Positions 1 to 11,892 of a DNA stretch of 64,000 nt are shown here, piece after piece (positions within the stretch are counted from its first letter, which is position 1; each line of letters opens with the position of its first letter). Origin of the DNA: Chelonoidis abingdonii. Its lineage: Eukaryota; Chordata; Testudines; Testudinidae. Both the position numbers and the translations under genes were made by a program. The notes beneath the pieces were generated by a model. The model saw only the letters and a program-made list of their open reading frames with translations. It was not told where the DNA came from and searched no databases. The stretch lies in NCBI RefSeq assembly GCF_003597395.2, contig NC_133774.1, positions 46,726,642 to 46,790,641 on the forward strand, read 5' to 3'.

Positions 1-827
1 TGGGTCACTCTCCTCCACCCTCACTCACTTTCACTGGACTGGGGCAGAGAGTTGGGCTGCAGGAGAGGGTGAGGGCTCTGGCTAGAGGTGCAGGCTCTGG
101 GGTGGGGATGAGGGATTCGGAGTGCGGGAGGGGGCTGCGGGTTGAGGCAGGGAGTTGGGGTGCAGAAGGGGGTGAGGCTCTGGGGTGGGGCCGGGGCTGA
201 GGGGTTCAGGTGTGGGAAGGGGCTCTGGGCTGGGGCAGGGGGTTGGGATGTGTCGGGGGATGAGAGCTCTGGGCTGGAGGTGTGGGCTGTGAGGTGGGGC
301 CTGGGATGAGGGGTTTGGGGTGCATGATGGTGCTCTGGGTTTGCGGGGGTGCTCAGGGCTGGGGCAGGGGGTTGGGGCATGGGCTTACCTCGGGCAGCTC
401 CCAGTCAGTGGTGCAGCAGGGGGACTAAAGCAAGCTGCCTGTCTGTCCTGGCACTGTTCTGCACATTTTCCAGAAGCAGCCAACAGGTTTGGGCCCTAGG
501 CAGGGGGGCCAGGAGTCTCCATGCATTCCTGTCACCTGCAGGCACCGCCTCCCCCAGCTCCCATTGGCCGGGAACCAGCCAATGGGAGTGCGGAGCCAGT
601 GCTTAGGGTGGGGGCAGTACGTGGAGCCCCATGGTCCCCCACCTAGGAACCACACCTACTTCTTGGGCACAGCGCAGTGCCAGGACAGGTAGGGACTAGC
701 CTGCCTTAGCACCGCTGCCCCACCAACCAGACTTTTAACAGCGCGGTTGACAGTGCTGACCGGAGCCATCAGGGTCCCTTTTCAGCCAAGTGTTCTGGTT
801 GAAAACCGGACACCTGGTCACCCTACC
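1..827. mobile_element. GC-rich hAT-like non-autonomous DNA transposon, left part cut by the window edge
   Basis: Bases 1-400 are a degenerate G-rich array built from GGGGTG, GGCTCTGGGGTGGGG and similar words. This is typical of the interiors of reptile hAT elements, and the same vocabulary recurs inside the element at 45667-46486. The right end ACACCTGGTCACCCTAC near 811-826 looks like a hAT terminus. The left end is outside the window, so no target duplication can be tested. The long ORFs here (119 aa on the minus strand, 85 aa on the plus) are low-complexity proline- or glycine-rich artefacts. Confidence 0.6.
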
Positions 828-1086
828 AGATAGGTGCACATGAGAGGAACTAAAAATGGATCTAAAGAGCAGCTCTCCTGTAAAGGTGACAGCTGTGCAA
901 TATATTCTAATTGGCTGTGTTGCGTAAAGTAGTTTCCTTGGGAATAGAATATTTAATCTACTTGTTCTTTTGTTGGATGATTGTTTAAAAATTGAATCCA
1001 GACTCACCATTTCTGGTTTTCCTTGTGTATGTTGATGTACAAAGCCAATTCTTTTGAATATATCTTTCCATGTCAGAAGGATGCAG

Positions 1087-1297
1087 GGGCAGGGATAGCT
1101 CAGTGGTTTGAGCATTGGCTTCCTACACCCAGGGTTGTGAGTTTAATCCTTCAGGGGGTCATTTAGGGAACTGGGGTGTGTTTTTATTACAAACAAACAA
1201 AAACCTGTCTGGGGATTTGTCCTGCTTTGAGCAGGGGGTTGGACTAGATGATCTCCCAAGGTCCCTTCTAACTCTGATAGTCTATGAAAATATGAAA
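1087..1297 (+). mobile_element. tRNA-derived SINE of turtle (Cry) type
   Basis: The head contains a Pol III A box, TAGCTCAGTGG (about 1096-1106), and a B-box-like GTGAGTTTAATCC (about 1137-1149), spaced as in a tRNA gene. The tail, GGGTTGGACTAGATGATCTC followed by AGGTCCCTTCTAACTCTGAT, resembles the CR1 LINE 3' end, as expected for a SINE mobilised by CR1. A degenerate AAACAAACAAAA linker sits in the middle. It is not a functional tRNA gene: no intact cloverleaf closes around the anticodon arm. Confidence 0.9.
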
Positions 1298-1421
1298 AGG
1301 TTTTAGAGTCCCTTTTGTGCCAAAATTTCCATGGAGACTTTTAAAAATACAATAATCTGGATGTGATGAACTGCTGGTTTCTGTTCTAATATTTGATGTT
1401 GATTGTATTAAAGATGTTATA

Positions 1422-1508
1422 GGCCCTGATCCTACAAGCACTTATGCACATAACTTTATACTTATGACTAGTGCTGCTGAAATCAGTAGGACTCCCTGCG
1501 TGGGTAAA
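1422..1508. repeat. Palindromic MITE-like repeat, left half
   Basis: GGCCCTGATCCTACAAGCAC opens a widespread sauropsid palindromic repeat whose arms carry the message 'GATCCTGCAA ... ACTTA ... AAGTTAAGCA'. It is interrupted by the hAT at 1517-2133 and resumes at about 2142 with AAGTGCAGAACTGGGC, the imperfect complement of its start. The repeat is therefore older than the hAT. Confidence 0.6.
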
Positions 1509-1516
1509 GTTAAGCA

Positions 1517-2133
1517 CAGGGCCGGTGCAATCATTTAGGCAAACTAGGCGGCCGCCTAGGGCGCCTAGTGGTTGGAGGCACCTAAAAGTCACCTCAGGCG
1601 AGGAGGTGGAGTGGACGTGAGCTGGCGGGGCATGCAGGGAGGGCTGCCCGCAGTAATGGGGGAGGGGCTCACAGGGGAACAGCTCTCCTCTCCAGCTTAC
1701 CTCCATTCTGCCTCCTCTGCTGAACGCACAGCCCAGCTCTAAGTTTCCTCCAATCAGCGCCGCAAGCCTGGGCGGGGAGGAGAATTAGAGCAGCATTGGC
1801 GTGCTCAGTGGAGGAGGCGGAGCCGAGGTGAGCTGGGGCAGGCTACCTAGGCAGGGTTAGCTTCCATGGGGGAGGTCTCCCCAGGCAGGGTTAGCTGCCG
1901 TGGTTGGGGGGAAGAGGGGGGAAGTCTCCCCAGGCAGGGTTAGCTGCCGTGGGGGGACAGGGGGAGTCTCCTTGGGTGGAGTGAGTTGCTGTGGGGTGAC
2001 GGGGGAGAGAGGGGTTAGCTGTCGCGGTGGGGGGGGTGCTGGTGCGGGGGGTGCTCCCCGGGTGGGAGGTTGAGTTAGCTGCCATGGGGGGGACGGGGTT
2101 AGCTGGGTGGGGGTGCAGGGTGCACTGGCCCTG
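1517..2133. mobile_element. hAT non-autonomous transposon, 617 bp, copy 1
   Basis: The ends are terminal inverted repeats: the left starts CAGGGCCGGTGCA and the right end read in reverse complement is CAGGGCCAGTGCA. An exact 8-bp target duplication, GTTAAGCA, flanks it at 1509-1516 and 2134-2141, diagnostic of hAT insertion. The right half holds a degenerate minisatellite based on GGTTAGCTGCCGTGG. No transposase is encoded. A second copy of the same family lies at 40990-41597. Confidence 0.93.
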
Positions 2134-2229
2134 GTTAAGCATGAGGATAAGTGCAGAACTGGGCTGTAGCCAATACAGTCTTTGCAGTGATGCATCAATT
2201 TGCTGTATGTTGTTCAAGATTTTCCATTT

Positions 2230-3169
2230 TATTGTCTAGACCTGCACCTTCTAATTTAATAAACCTGATAAGATATTTTGAACAAATGAAAAAGTTTTTA
2301 AAAAAAACCACTTGCTTTTACTGTAAAGCTACCTTTTTGAAAAGTTTTAGTTTTAAATTCAATATTTCCAGCAATTCCAACTTAATTTTTTATATTAATA
2401 CACAAAGCAACTCAAAAATTGCTAGTCTCTTACTGTGTTATGGACAACAGTAGGAAACCATGCTTTTAATTTGAATGAATGATCCAACTTATATATGGAA
2501 CAGTTGCAATATTACTGCGGTTACCTTGCTTAGAATTGTTCAGTGTACTGGCTAGAAGGGACTAAGCCTTCCAGCCTGCTCCAAGTGACAGTTCCAAAGG
2601 AGCAGCTAATGAGTAGCACAGGACTCATTCTTATAGCTTCTTCATTCAGGCCTTTTTCTCACAGTTTAATAATTGAATTTAAGAAAGAGGCATTTGCTTC
2701 AGATATAATCATCTGTTCTGTTAACTGCCCAGCTGTGGATATGTAAAATCCCCCTTCCATGTTGCTCCCTGGAATAACAGGTTTAAGTGTTACAGGCTCC
2801 TAGGAAGGAATCAGATTAGCAGATGTTAAAAGGGAGCATTTTCAGCAGGCCCTTGGTTGTGAACTGGTAAATTGAGAGGACTTGTGTATGAGCCTGCTGA
2901 GACCTGATTGATGGGTGCCTGGCTCTGGGAGTGCTAATGCCTTGGAAATTACATGAGTTTTCTCCCCAGTCAGTTAAGGTCAGGTGAGGATGTTTATATG
3001 AACAGCAGCCAGAGTGCAATCTTACTCCCTGCAGCTGGAAGATTGCTAGCCATAGCAAATTAGAGCATGCTCTGGTAGCTCCACCCTGGTTATAAGGCTC
3101 TGTATTGTAGCAATCCTACTGAATGAAATTCTGGTAAATTATTTCTCACTGCCAGCTCCTGTGACTATC
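2230..3169. other. No recognisable gene or repeat
   Basis: AT-rich sequence with frequent stops in all frames. The longest ORFs (about 100 aa at 2151-2453) are not family-like. It is presumed LHFPL2 intron or flank. Confidence 0.5.
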
Positions 3170-3172
3170 TAA

Positions 3173-3468
3173 GGCCAGGTCTACACTATAAACTTACATT
3201 GGTGTAACTGTATCACTCAAGGATGTGAACCCCCCTCCCCCCCCCGGAAGGGCCATCCTTTGCCATTTGGGTGCCCTACGCAGCTGCATGTGCTGCGTAT
3301 GCGTAAGGATGGCCCTGTCCCCATGAGCAACACAATTATACTTACCTAAACCCTGGTATAGACAGTGCTATGTTGATGGGAGAGCTTCTCCTGCCAACAT
3401 ATCTACCGCCTCTCCTCACTGAAGTGCTACAGAGGTACAGCTGTGCCATTTTAAACATAGACTTGCCC
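3173..3468. mobile_element. Harbinger-type MITE with a nested small element
   Basis: GGCCAGGTCTACACTA at the left and ATAGACTTGCCC at the right form imperfect terminal repeats. TAA flanks both sides (3170-3172 and 3469-3471), matching the 3-bp target preference of PIF/Harbinger. Within it, about 3247-3318, GGGCCATCCTTTGCC and GCGTAAGGATGGCCCTG form a second inverted pair, so a small palindromic element probably inserted into the MITE. Confidence 0.75.
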
Positions 3469-3625
3469 TAAATGTTATAAGTGAGATGTTCTAAAGAAAG
3501 TGGAATGTCATAGAAATTAGAGATGGAAGAGGCCCATTAGTTCATCTGTGCTGTCTCTTGCCAAAGCAAGATTGTTCCCTATAGTATATTTTTGAGAGCG
3601 TGGTTCAGCATGAGAGCAAGTCGTC

Positions 3626-3646
3626 TTTTTTTTTTTTTTTTTTTTT
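3626..3646 (+). repeat. Poly(T) tract
   Basis: A run of about 21 T residues. No retroelement body adjoining it was recognised. Confidence 0.85.
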
Positions 3647-4065
3647 GGAGTGGAGGAGGGGCCCGAACATAGCTAGAATTTATTATTCTATGGAGTCATT
3701 TCAAAACTGAGCAAAAAAGTTAATTTTTGAATTACTCACTTTTTGTTTGATATGACACTTTACCTACTGCCATAATACTTATTTCTGGTTAAACATATAA
3801 GGGCCATTTTCAAAATTCTAAAATAGTAGCCCATACGTTGCAAACATTGGGTTAAGAAGTGCAGATACCAGGAATAAAACTGGCAGGAACTCTTAAAATC
3901 AGAGAGAGGAAGAAACGCAGAAAAGGGGAGAAAGATAGATAGTAAAAACATTGTGTTTAGTGGAGAGGTTGAATATTTGTCAGCTACCAACCCAAGCTAA
4001 GACTGTTTTAACAAAGAGAATATCTCAGCTCCTCTATCATTTTGCAATTGTTCTCCTCTATGTTG

Positions 4066-4098
4066 TGGTGGTGGTGGTGCGTGTGTGTGTGTGTACAT
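4066..4098 (+). repeat. GTG/GT microsatellite
   Basis: A short (GTG)n tract grades into (GT)n at about 4066-4094. It is a simple low-complexity sequence of intronic type. Confidence 0.8.
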
Positions 4099-4304
4099 GC
4101 ACATGCATACACGTGGCTACAAGTCTTGTACCATCTCTCTGCATGCTGTGAAGGAATGAAACTCAGCCTTTGTGTTTATCCAGCAGAAGTTTCTTGATGG
4201 TTTCCTTATTACTAAAAGTATGTATAAGGTCCAACATGTTGTCCTTTGTGTACATGGTTGTTCTTACTGAAGAATTTATAGTAAAAATTCTTTTAATCTG
4301 TAAT

Positions 4305-4690
4305 TGTGATGGTTCTTGGGGGGCCCAGGACTGTGGGTCCCCTCGTTACCCCCCCCCCCCACCTCCAGTGAGAGTCAGCCTTACCTTGTGGTAGCTGGTA
4401 GCAGTTTCCTAACACCACCAAGCTTTCAGCCACTCAGTCAGTCTCTGTGAGATATGCCAGCCCAAACTGCGTCTTGCAAGTTAACAATAGGTGCACCCTA
4501 GTCCCCTTTGAATCAGTAACCTGTGATATCCAGCCCCTGACAGTGGCTCGTCATGGAAATTCTAGATACTCTGTACTTGCTGCACACCAATTTACCAGTT
4601 GTATCTTGAACCACCGCTCCTGTTAGCCACATAGCGCCTGTTAGCACTTACGGTAAAACAAAAGTAGGTTGATTTAAAAAAGTATAAAGA
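4305..4690. repeat. Possible LTR-type repeat, unassigned
   Basis: A stretch of higher GC than its surroundings includes a C-run at 4349-4360 and moderate-complexity sequence to about 4690. Its texture is like a reptile LTR retroelement fragment. No TG...CA boundaries or flanking duplication are visible, so this is a weak call. Confidence 0.25.
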
Positions 4691-4699
4691 TTCAACTAG

Positions 4700-6660
4700 G
4701 TATTCTTTCTTTTCCTTCTGGTGTTCAGACTTTTTAGGGTTCAGGCTTTGCAACCATGAAGGTTAGAAATGTTTTTTAAATGAATTTTGGGATTCTCACA
4801 TGGTTACATGACTCCAGAAATGTGGACTTTTAGAAGAACACCTCGTTCTTATAATAAAATTGCAAGAGCTGGCAACCAGCTTCCATTGATGTCAGTTGCA
4901 GTTGAAGTTGCATAGTGCTTTGCAGATCATGCTTTTAGAATCAGCTGAATATTTTTCACATGCATATCTTTTTTTTATGTTACTCAGGTTAATAAAATCA
5001 AAGGAACATTCACTGAAAATGATGCAGTGGAATTTGTACAACAGGACTTTGCTTTGTGTCAGGTGATGTTGTAACCATAGATCCTTAAGTAATGGTTCCA
5101 CATCCGTCCCTTCAGAGCAACGTTAGTTTGACCTCACAATGTTTGATTAAAAACAAGTTACCAAATAGTGAGGCACAGAAGTTTTCATCAATTAGCTTTG
5201 TAGATTTAATTCATTGTGAAGTCTTGGAAAATAACGTATTATAAAGACGTGATGTGTTTAATGACAAGGTGATCTTTTCAGTGGTTTCCAAAATATCTGT
5301 CCTTAAAACTGGGCTGTCAAAAGTTTTACATGTGAGTGTGTCTATTCATGTTCATGAGAAACGAGAGTGAGTGGGAATAACAGATCAAGAGGAAATGAGT
5401 CCACTTTGCACTTGGAGTTACTATGTATGTTAATTAATATTCTGGTTGACGGGGGCAGGGGTTCACTTCAGTTGCTTAAATACTGACCCAATCACTTATG
5501 ATGTTTTCAGTATGTAGAAAACTGCTAGAGTTTTAGTGAAGCTGTTTTGTCTTTTGGCAGATGTTCCAGCCAGGGTGGGCTGGTCTGCCCATAATTAGAT
5601 ACCCTTTAAAAATGTTGGCTATGTTTAAAATTGAAATAATCAGCACAACCGTAGGAATTATTACATGATCCACCAGGATCTGTTGCTTGAAGTCTAGAAC
5701 AGCTGCATCTTTTTCAAAGGCTTATTCTTTCAAGGCTCTGTGTAGGTGAAAGTGTGAACAATAAGGCGAAATAGTTTTTGGATCTTACGTAATGATAGTA
5801 AAACAATCCAGGACTTGATCCAAAGCCCACTGAAGATAGAGACGCTCACTGACCTCAATGGGCATTGGATCCAGCCCTGAAAGAGACAAATAACATTGCA
5901 CTAAATTCCATCCTCAGTGACATGCATTCAACCCCACTGAATTTGGCATGTTATTTGACAAATCATGCAAAGGGTTGTTAGATCATTATCAAGTAATTTT
6001 ATTTCTTTGACATCACTATATTTTTGAGATACTTTCTCTCCTGCAGAGTATTTAAAGTCTGCAAATCACTGAATTAAAAATAGGCCCAGAGAGAAATGTA
6101 ATAAATTAGTATCATTAATAGTGACAAATGCTTTAGAAATGCTTAGAGGAAAATATAGCAGAGCTATAAAACAGTAGATAAAAGGTTGCACTTTAGTTGT
6201 TGTCCTAATTATTGTTGGAACAAAGGTAGGATTTGAACTGTTGTGAGGTGTTCCAGTCCTTCGACTGCTTTCCATTTCTAAATCATTTTGGAATTTAAAG
6301 CTGTATTTTTATTTTGTTTTGTTCTTTTTATTTGAGAGAAGTAGAAGAAGAGATTTGCTTGTAAATTTGTTTCCAAAAAATCACAAAGTTCTTAATTTTC
6401 TGTCACCTGAGGGTTCAAGGATTACAAATCCTTTCAGAGTGAAACTTTGTCTTTGCTTAGCCTAAAGAAATAATTTTAATGGTAATTTTTCTACAGAAGA
6501 ATACTTTACCAGGCGGTAGTACTAATATAACTGCTTTGGTGTCCTACTGTGGTACCAGTTAGAAAAAACACTAACTATCCTTTGGTTAAATGAGAACTCT
6601 AGTCTTTGCCCTTCTTTTAATTATTATAGGTCTTATATTGCAATAAAGGGCCAGATTCAA
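4700..6660. other. AT-rich region, one palindromic repeat remnant, no gene
   Basis: Apart from a palindromic motif at about 5810-5880 (GGACTTGATCCAAAGCCCAC facing GGGCATTGGATCCAGCCC), I see no gene, RNA or identifiable element. Confidence 0.5.
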
Positions 6661-6676
6661 AGTTCTTCTGTTACTA

Positions 6677-6828
6677 CAGTGGTTCTCAAATTGTAGTATG
6701 CGGGCTGGCTTATAGTATCACAATAAGAAGCCATTGTAACTACCTGATTAAAATTACAAAAGGTGGTACACCAAGTAATTATGAGGTTTAGGTATGGAAT
6801 TCTAGGCCTTAAAAGTTGAGAACCACTG
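6677..6828. mobile_element. Short hAT MITE
   Basis: The ends CAGTGGTTCTCAA and TTGAGAACCACTG are perfect inverted repeats. The 8-bp flanks TGTTACTA (6669-6676) and AATTACTA (6829-6836) match at six of eight positions, so the insertion is fairly old. The interior has no coding capacity. Confidence 0.88.
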
Positions 6829-6836
6829 AATTACTA

Positions 6837-8270
6837 TTATCCGTATCTATTGCAGGATTTTTTTCTTTATTTGTTTTGAAGTGTGAATTGAATTGAGTTA
6901 TGCTTGCTTATGCCAATGGTAAATTCACCTCTTAGCTACAGAAGACTTGGTCCATTCCACTAGCTGATTGTTCTGCCTTTTCTGGTGTGTATGGTGGGCA
7001 TACAGCATTATGGGAGAAAACAATGCTAACAAATTAAGTTCTTTGGGCGCTTGAGCGCTTTGGAAAATTTTACAAATTGTGTGTTTAACACTCCAGAATA
7101 CTGAGCGAATGCAACCTCTCAGGGTCTCTGTGAATGTCCTCCTAGTCAGGTGTTCTTAGGCAACATTTAATGTTGCATGATCTCTTTTTCTTTTACATAG
7201 TAGTAAATCTAGAGTGTCATCTAGAATCTGCAAGTGCTGTTTGAAATAGAAATTCTATAGCCACTTTTAGTATGATACTCTTACTCCATATTCTTTAGAG
7301 ATCCATTTATATACACCCGAGAGTTGCTGACTTCAAAGTGCATAATTAAGTTTTCTGCTTTCAGGACAAAATTTTGATGCTTTTTCGGTTGACACTTATA
7401 AATTACAAAATAGTTAGTTTTAATCCCCACACATTAACTTTAGATCTGAAAGGCAATATTAAACTGCTTCTGTGTAAACAGAGCACTAGTTTCTGTGTGT
7501 ATGAACAGACCACCAACTTTTGTTCTGTGGTGGTCTGGAACTGGAGGGGCAGGTGGGGGAGGAAGTGAAGCTTGATATATAAGCAGTTAGTTAAGGGAGG
7601 TATTCTCTCTAACTGGAGAGTGATTTTTTTTTTATTTTATTTTTTCTTAGGACTAATAATGAAGTCATAGTTCTTAATAGTCTGTTGCTTCAGGTTACAA
7701 ATCTACCCATTATTCCACTTCTCATATTAAAAGAAGAGTGTTTATCTCATAAAGGGCAGGAAAAGGCACAGAAGGTAACATAAGTATTTAGAGACTTGGA
7801 AACCTGAGTTAGTCAAAGATGGAAACATATTTATTACAGTAACAGTTCAGGTGTTGGCTAGTGAGAAATCTTTGTAATTTGTTCAGACAGTATATCAGGC
7901 CAAAACAATTCATGAACAGATCTGTGAAGCTGTTGTTTCCTACATGTAAGTCCAAAATATCTGTTAAAATTTTGTAACTGTTTCAACTTTTCATTTACCA
8001 GTTAATGCTGGTTACATAGATTTAACCACAACACAATCCCTGAATGCTTATAACAAACACAAATGCACTGCATGCTGCTGCCAAAATTCACTATAAATTT
8101 ACATACTGCCCCTCTCCACCATGTTGCCAGGAAATTGGATCACCTTTATGCATCCTCACTGAAGTTAAGGTTAGGTATGTTTTCTAAATGCAACCAGCTT
8201 ACTAGACTCAGAAAATACTCCTTTGATTAGGAGAAACAAAGGTGGTTTGTTGAATTTTCTGGCAGGAGAT
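6837..8270. other. No recognisable gene or repeat
   Basis: AT-rich, intron-like sequence. The short ORFs (64 aa at 7374-7568) show no family resemblance. Confidence 0.5.
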
Positions 8271-8396
8271 AGGCTATTGAAATCTTAGCTGATAGATGCT
8301 ATCTGCATTAGGCTTCTTTTAGGCATGTGGATCTGCAGAAAATCATGATCTAAGAACTTCAGCCTCTGTGGGCACAGGCTGTCCCCAGGGTTCCTA

Positions 8397-9690
8397 GTGC
8401 CCTCATCAGCTGAAGCTGCTCCATCATGGCTGTGGAAGTATTTCTCTGTGGGAGTTGGCCAAAAAGTGTTTTGGGTGGCTTTAGCCCATGAACACATCAA
8501 GCTAAGCCATTTTGTGTCTCCATGCTCAGCCAAGGCCAACATGGATCCTGCCCAGTGGAAGAACTTCTTTGCCTCATGTTCTCAGTCCTATTTCAGGACA
8601 CAGGTGGAGCTGGTGGACATTTTGGCGGCAGTTTTTGAATTTCTGAAAGCACCTCTTGGAAGAGGATATGACATGCCAGCTCCAAACCCACTGATGCTGC
8701 TTATTCCTATGGTTGCCCTAGCTGCAGATTCTCCTTGTGTAGGCTGGCACTTCTAGAGCAGGGCCACCAGCACAGACCTGTGGGAACCCATTGTCCTGTG
8801 GACCTAAGATGATGAGTAGTGTTTTCAAAACTTTCACATGAAGAAACAGAGATTCCTGGAGGTTTGTGATCAGTTTGTCCAACCTTCCAGCACCGGGATA
8901 CCCACACAAGTGAGGCCATGCCAGTCCAGAACCAAGTTGCTATGGCCAGGGTTGCCCAGAGGATTCAGGGGGCCTAGGGCAAAGCAATTTCGGGGGCCCC
9001 TTCCATAAAAAAAAGTTTCAATACTATAGAACACTATATTCTCATGGGGGCCCCTTCAGGGCCTGGGACAAATTTCCCTGCTTGCTTTCCTCCCTCCCCC
9101 CTGGTGGCCCTGTCAATGGCCGTCTGGAAGCTGACTACCCCAGACAGCGACAGGTACAGTTTGTAGTTGGTAAATCAACTGTGGAGGTTGTTGTTGTGGG
9201 AGAGGTCTGTGAGGCTATCAGGACTGCAATGTACCCAAAAATTATGTGCAAAAAAAATGTTCCTGAAATAATTCCTGGTTTCCAGAGAATGGGCTTTACA
9301 AACTGTGCAGGTGCCATTGATTGGACTCATGCCTATAGCTTGCCCACCACTAGGAGCATATTGGGTACATAAATCACAAAGGGCTACTCCATCATTATGC
9401 AGCCCTAGTCAACTACAGGGACAGATTTGTGGACACTAAAGTGAGGTTCACTGGCAAGGAGTATTATGCCAGGGAGTTGTGGAGACTGGAATTTTACCTT
9501 CATGGACAAGCTGGGACATTATTCCCATGGAATAACTTTGTTATAAATGGAGATACTGTCTCCACTCTTATTCTAGGGGACCCTCCTTACTCTTTGTTGC
9601 CATGGCTTATGAAACCATATCCTGATTTCAGAGCACCTAGCAACAGAAGGCTACCATTGTTGGAAACATATTGTATGTTTCTTACCTGAA
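8397..9690 (+). pseudogene. Broken PIF/Harbinger transposase (HARBI1-like) gene
   Basis: Fragments in the three + frames read as one decayed Harbinger nuclease. In order they are an N-terminal segment around 8540-8756, a stretch resembling the WxxDDxxWFQNFxM and FLEVCDQF region (about 8790-8885), VWKLTTPDS (9121-9147), VGKSTVEVVVVGEVCEAI (about 9168-9222), GFTNCAGAIDWTHA (about 9291-9332, with the first catalytic Asp), YYARELWRLEFY and GTLFPWNNFVINGD, then LILGDPPYSLLPWLMKPYPDF (about 9565-9630, with the second Asp). The usual DxxH/GR-H-D region is disturbed and the third acidic residue region is missing after 9690. At least three frameshifts or stops plus an inserted element at 8947-9112 make it nonfunctional. 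No flanking Harbinger termini were found, so the element is probably truncated. It is a transposon relic, not the host HARBI1 gene. Confidence 0.88.
8947..9112. mobile_element. hAT MITE nested in the Harbinger relic, 166 bp
   Basis: It splits the transposase codons for VAMAVWKL. Left end CAGGGTTGCCCAGAGG; right end in reverse complement CAGGGCCACCAGGGGG. The 8-bp flanks GCTATGGC (8939-8946) and TCAATGGC (9113-9120) match at six of eight. A related copy lies at about 30200-30360, sharing GGGGCAAAGCAATTT-type and TATATTCTCATGGGG-type words. Confidence 0.85.
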
Positions 9691-9716
9691 CTCTTGTATA
9701 AAATATCATGATCACT

Positions 9717-11570
9717 GAAACTGAGCACTAAGTACAATCTATTTTTTGTTTTAATTTTTAACAAGGGCAGAGTAACTGAATTTACTCTTCTTGTAATTTA
9801 TTCTGAAGAATATATTTGAGCAATTTGATAAAATAATCTGGCAGAGTTTCATTCTGTAACAAAATAAGATTTGAACTTTTGAGTGTATGTGATATACATT
9901 TTGGTTCCTCCTTGTGACTAAAGGGTTGAGGCTTTTGGAAAAACAGAGCATCTGCCTTTACTTGAGGACAAGGCAGAAAGAAAATGGCAGGAAAAAGATT
10001 TAGTTAGCAAGTTTGTATAGGAGAGCATGAGGAAAAGAAAATACAGCCCATTGGCTTAAATATCACTGATGGACCGTGATGTAAAGGGGTGTGCCTCCTT
10101 GGCATGACATTGGTGGTTGTAGTATGGAGCCTTGTGTTGTATGTCTGTGGTTGAAAAGGGGTAAAAGTACTGGGGAAAGTTGTTAGGAATATAGGAATTT
10201 CATCTGAGTAGATGTCTCACTGAAGGATGAGAAAACACTACTTATAGTTATGTAATCAAGTGGTCCTTTTATTCTGGTATATAGTCACTGTGCCTGTAAA
10301 TGACATCCCACTAGAAAGGAATATATGCTGAGGTTTATATGAGGGTGTAGTGATAAGATAGAAGGAGACAAGCATAAAACCTGGTGAAAGAAAGAAGTCT
10401 GCTACATATAGGATTTTGTGTATAATATGTGGCCTCCTGTTCTTCTCATTACAGAGCTTCGGTGCTATCTGTTGTTTACAGAAAGTCCTCCTGTACATAC
10501 GTTGGATCCTAGAGCTGGTTTAAATGTTTATAATTGAACCAACTTTGTTCCCCCACAAAAAAGCCTTTTTTCAAAATGGAAACATTTTTTTTAATGTTCT
10601 ATTTTTTGTGTGTGTATTTTTTTACAAAATTAGAAAATAAAAAATTTAGCTGGGTTTTTTGGGTGGTGGTGGTGGTTTTTCCTTTCTACTCCGCTTTTTC
10701 TTTTGCTCCTCCTCTTTAGTAGCAAAACAGAATAAAAGAAAAACTGGGAGGGGAAGAAGGGTGGAAGATAGAGAAAAGAAGGGAACAAAAATCAGAAAAA
10801 TAAATTGAAAAATGAAAATTTTCATATCAGAAAATTTTGCTGCCAATTTTAATGACCAAAATATCATTCTATTATGAAACTAAGGGAGCAAAAATGACAG
10901 CTTGACAGATATGTGGATGCAGAACTCTTTATGGGGTACCACAGTTATCTTTTATACTGATGATGAGCATAATAAAGTAAAAAATGGCTTTTTCAAGCCT
11001 CATATTTTGGGGTTTGGGCAGACATTTGTTAATGTTATGCTTATCACAGGGTGACCGTTAGAGTATGATGTATATTATACTCACTGGCACATATGCAGAA
11101 TCCCTGGGAGCTTCATACTTTTTAATCCTTTTTTCCTAAGAGGTAAAGAATCAGTATCTGATAACATTCTTGAACCCTGTGCTCACTTATTTTGGGCTAT
11201 CTGCCTATTTGAAAATATTCAGCTTCTTATTGTATTGATGGCTTTTGCAAGCACACCCATTGTGTTCCTATGTGAATGTGTATCTTTTAACATGCAAGAA
11301 GTTGCAGCCTTAATTCTGAAATTTGAAAACATTGTGGGGTGGAGTGAGGTGGTGAATATGTGGCTGGAGAACAATGAGAGGTTGAATAAAACAATCCAAA
11401 TATTAACTTTTCCTAACCACAAGCTCTATTAGATGTGGAATAATTTCCCTAGGCAAAATGGTAGAATGCCCATTACATAAGGGTGGAGTTTTCAGAGGAT
11501 CCTAAATCAACTCCATATGTGATTTGGGCATCTAACTCTCTTAGTCTCTTTGAAAATCGTAGCCTAAACC
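9717..11570. other. No recognisable gene or repeat
   Basis: AT-rich with T-, GGT- and A/G-rich low complexity at 10555-10800. ORFs here are compositional artefacts. Confidence 0.5.
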
Positions 11571-11599
11571 ATTTAAAACTGGATTGGAGAAAAGCATTT

Positions 11600-11892
11600 A
11601 TTATTCTGGACAGAGTAATATAAGAATTAATGAAAGCAATAGTTAGGTTACTAAAAAGGGAAGAATAATGGGATGTAATTAAGAAAGGGAATATATTGGT
11701 TGAATATCAGGAAAACTTACAGAAAGTGAGATCTATTAACATATGGAATCTCTTTGGGAGGGGGCTGGAAATCCAATCTCCAGGGACTGTTAAAACTAGA
11801 GTAGCCAAACATTACTAAATGTACAGTCAGGAACAGACCTGCAGTGGCTGGGGACCTAAATGTCTTTTCAAGCTCCAGATTCTATGATAAAT
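11600..11892 (+). mobile_element. CR1 LINE 3' end, old fragment
   Basis: A frame near 11720-11880 reads WNLFGRGLEI...GTVKTRVAKH, matching the 'WN.LP.E...TP...KTRVAKH' tail of CR1 reverse transcriptase. It is followed by a CR1-style end, AGATTCTATGATAAAT. Stops and divergence show it is dead. Confidence 0.65.

Noticed and set aside
735..1115. 126-aa minus-strand ORF
   Set aside because: It spans the end of the hAT-like element and the start of the SINE, so it cannot be a conserved gene.
1096..1150. Possible functional tRNA gene
   Set aside because: A and B boxes belong to a SINE head; the cloverleaf is not complete and the tail is CR1-like.
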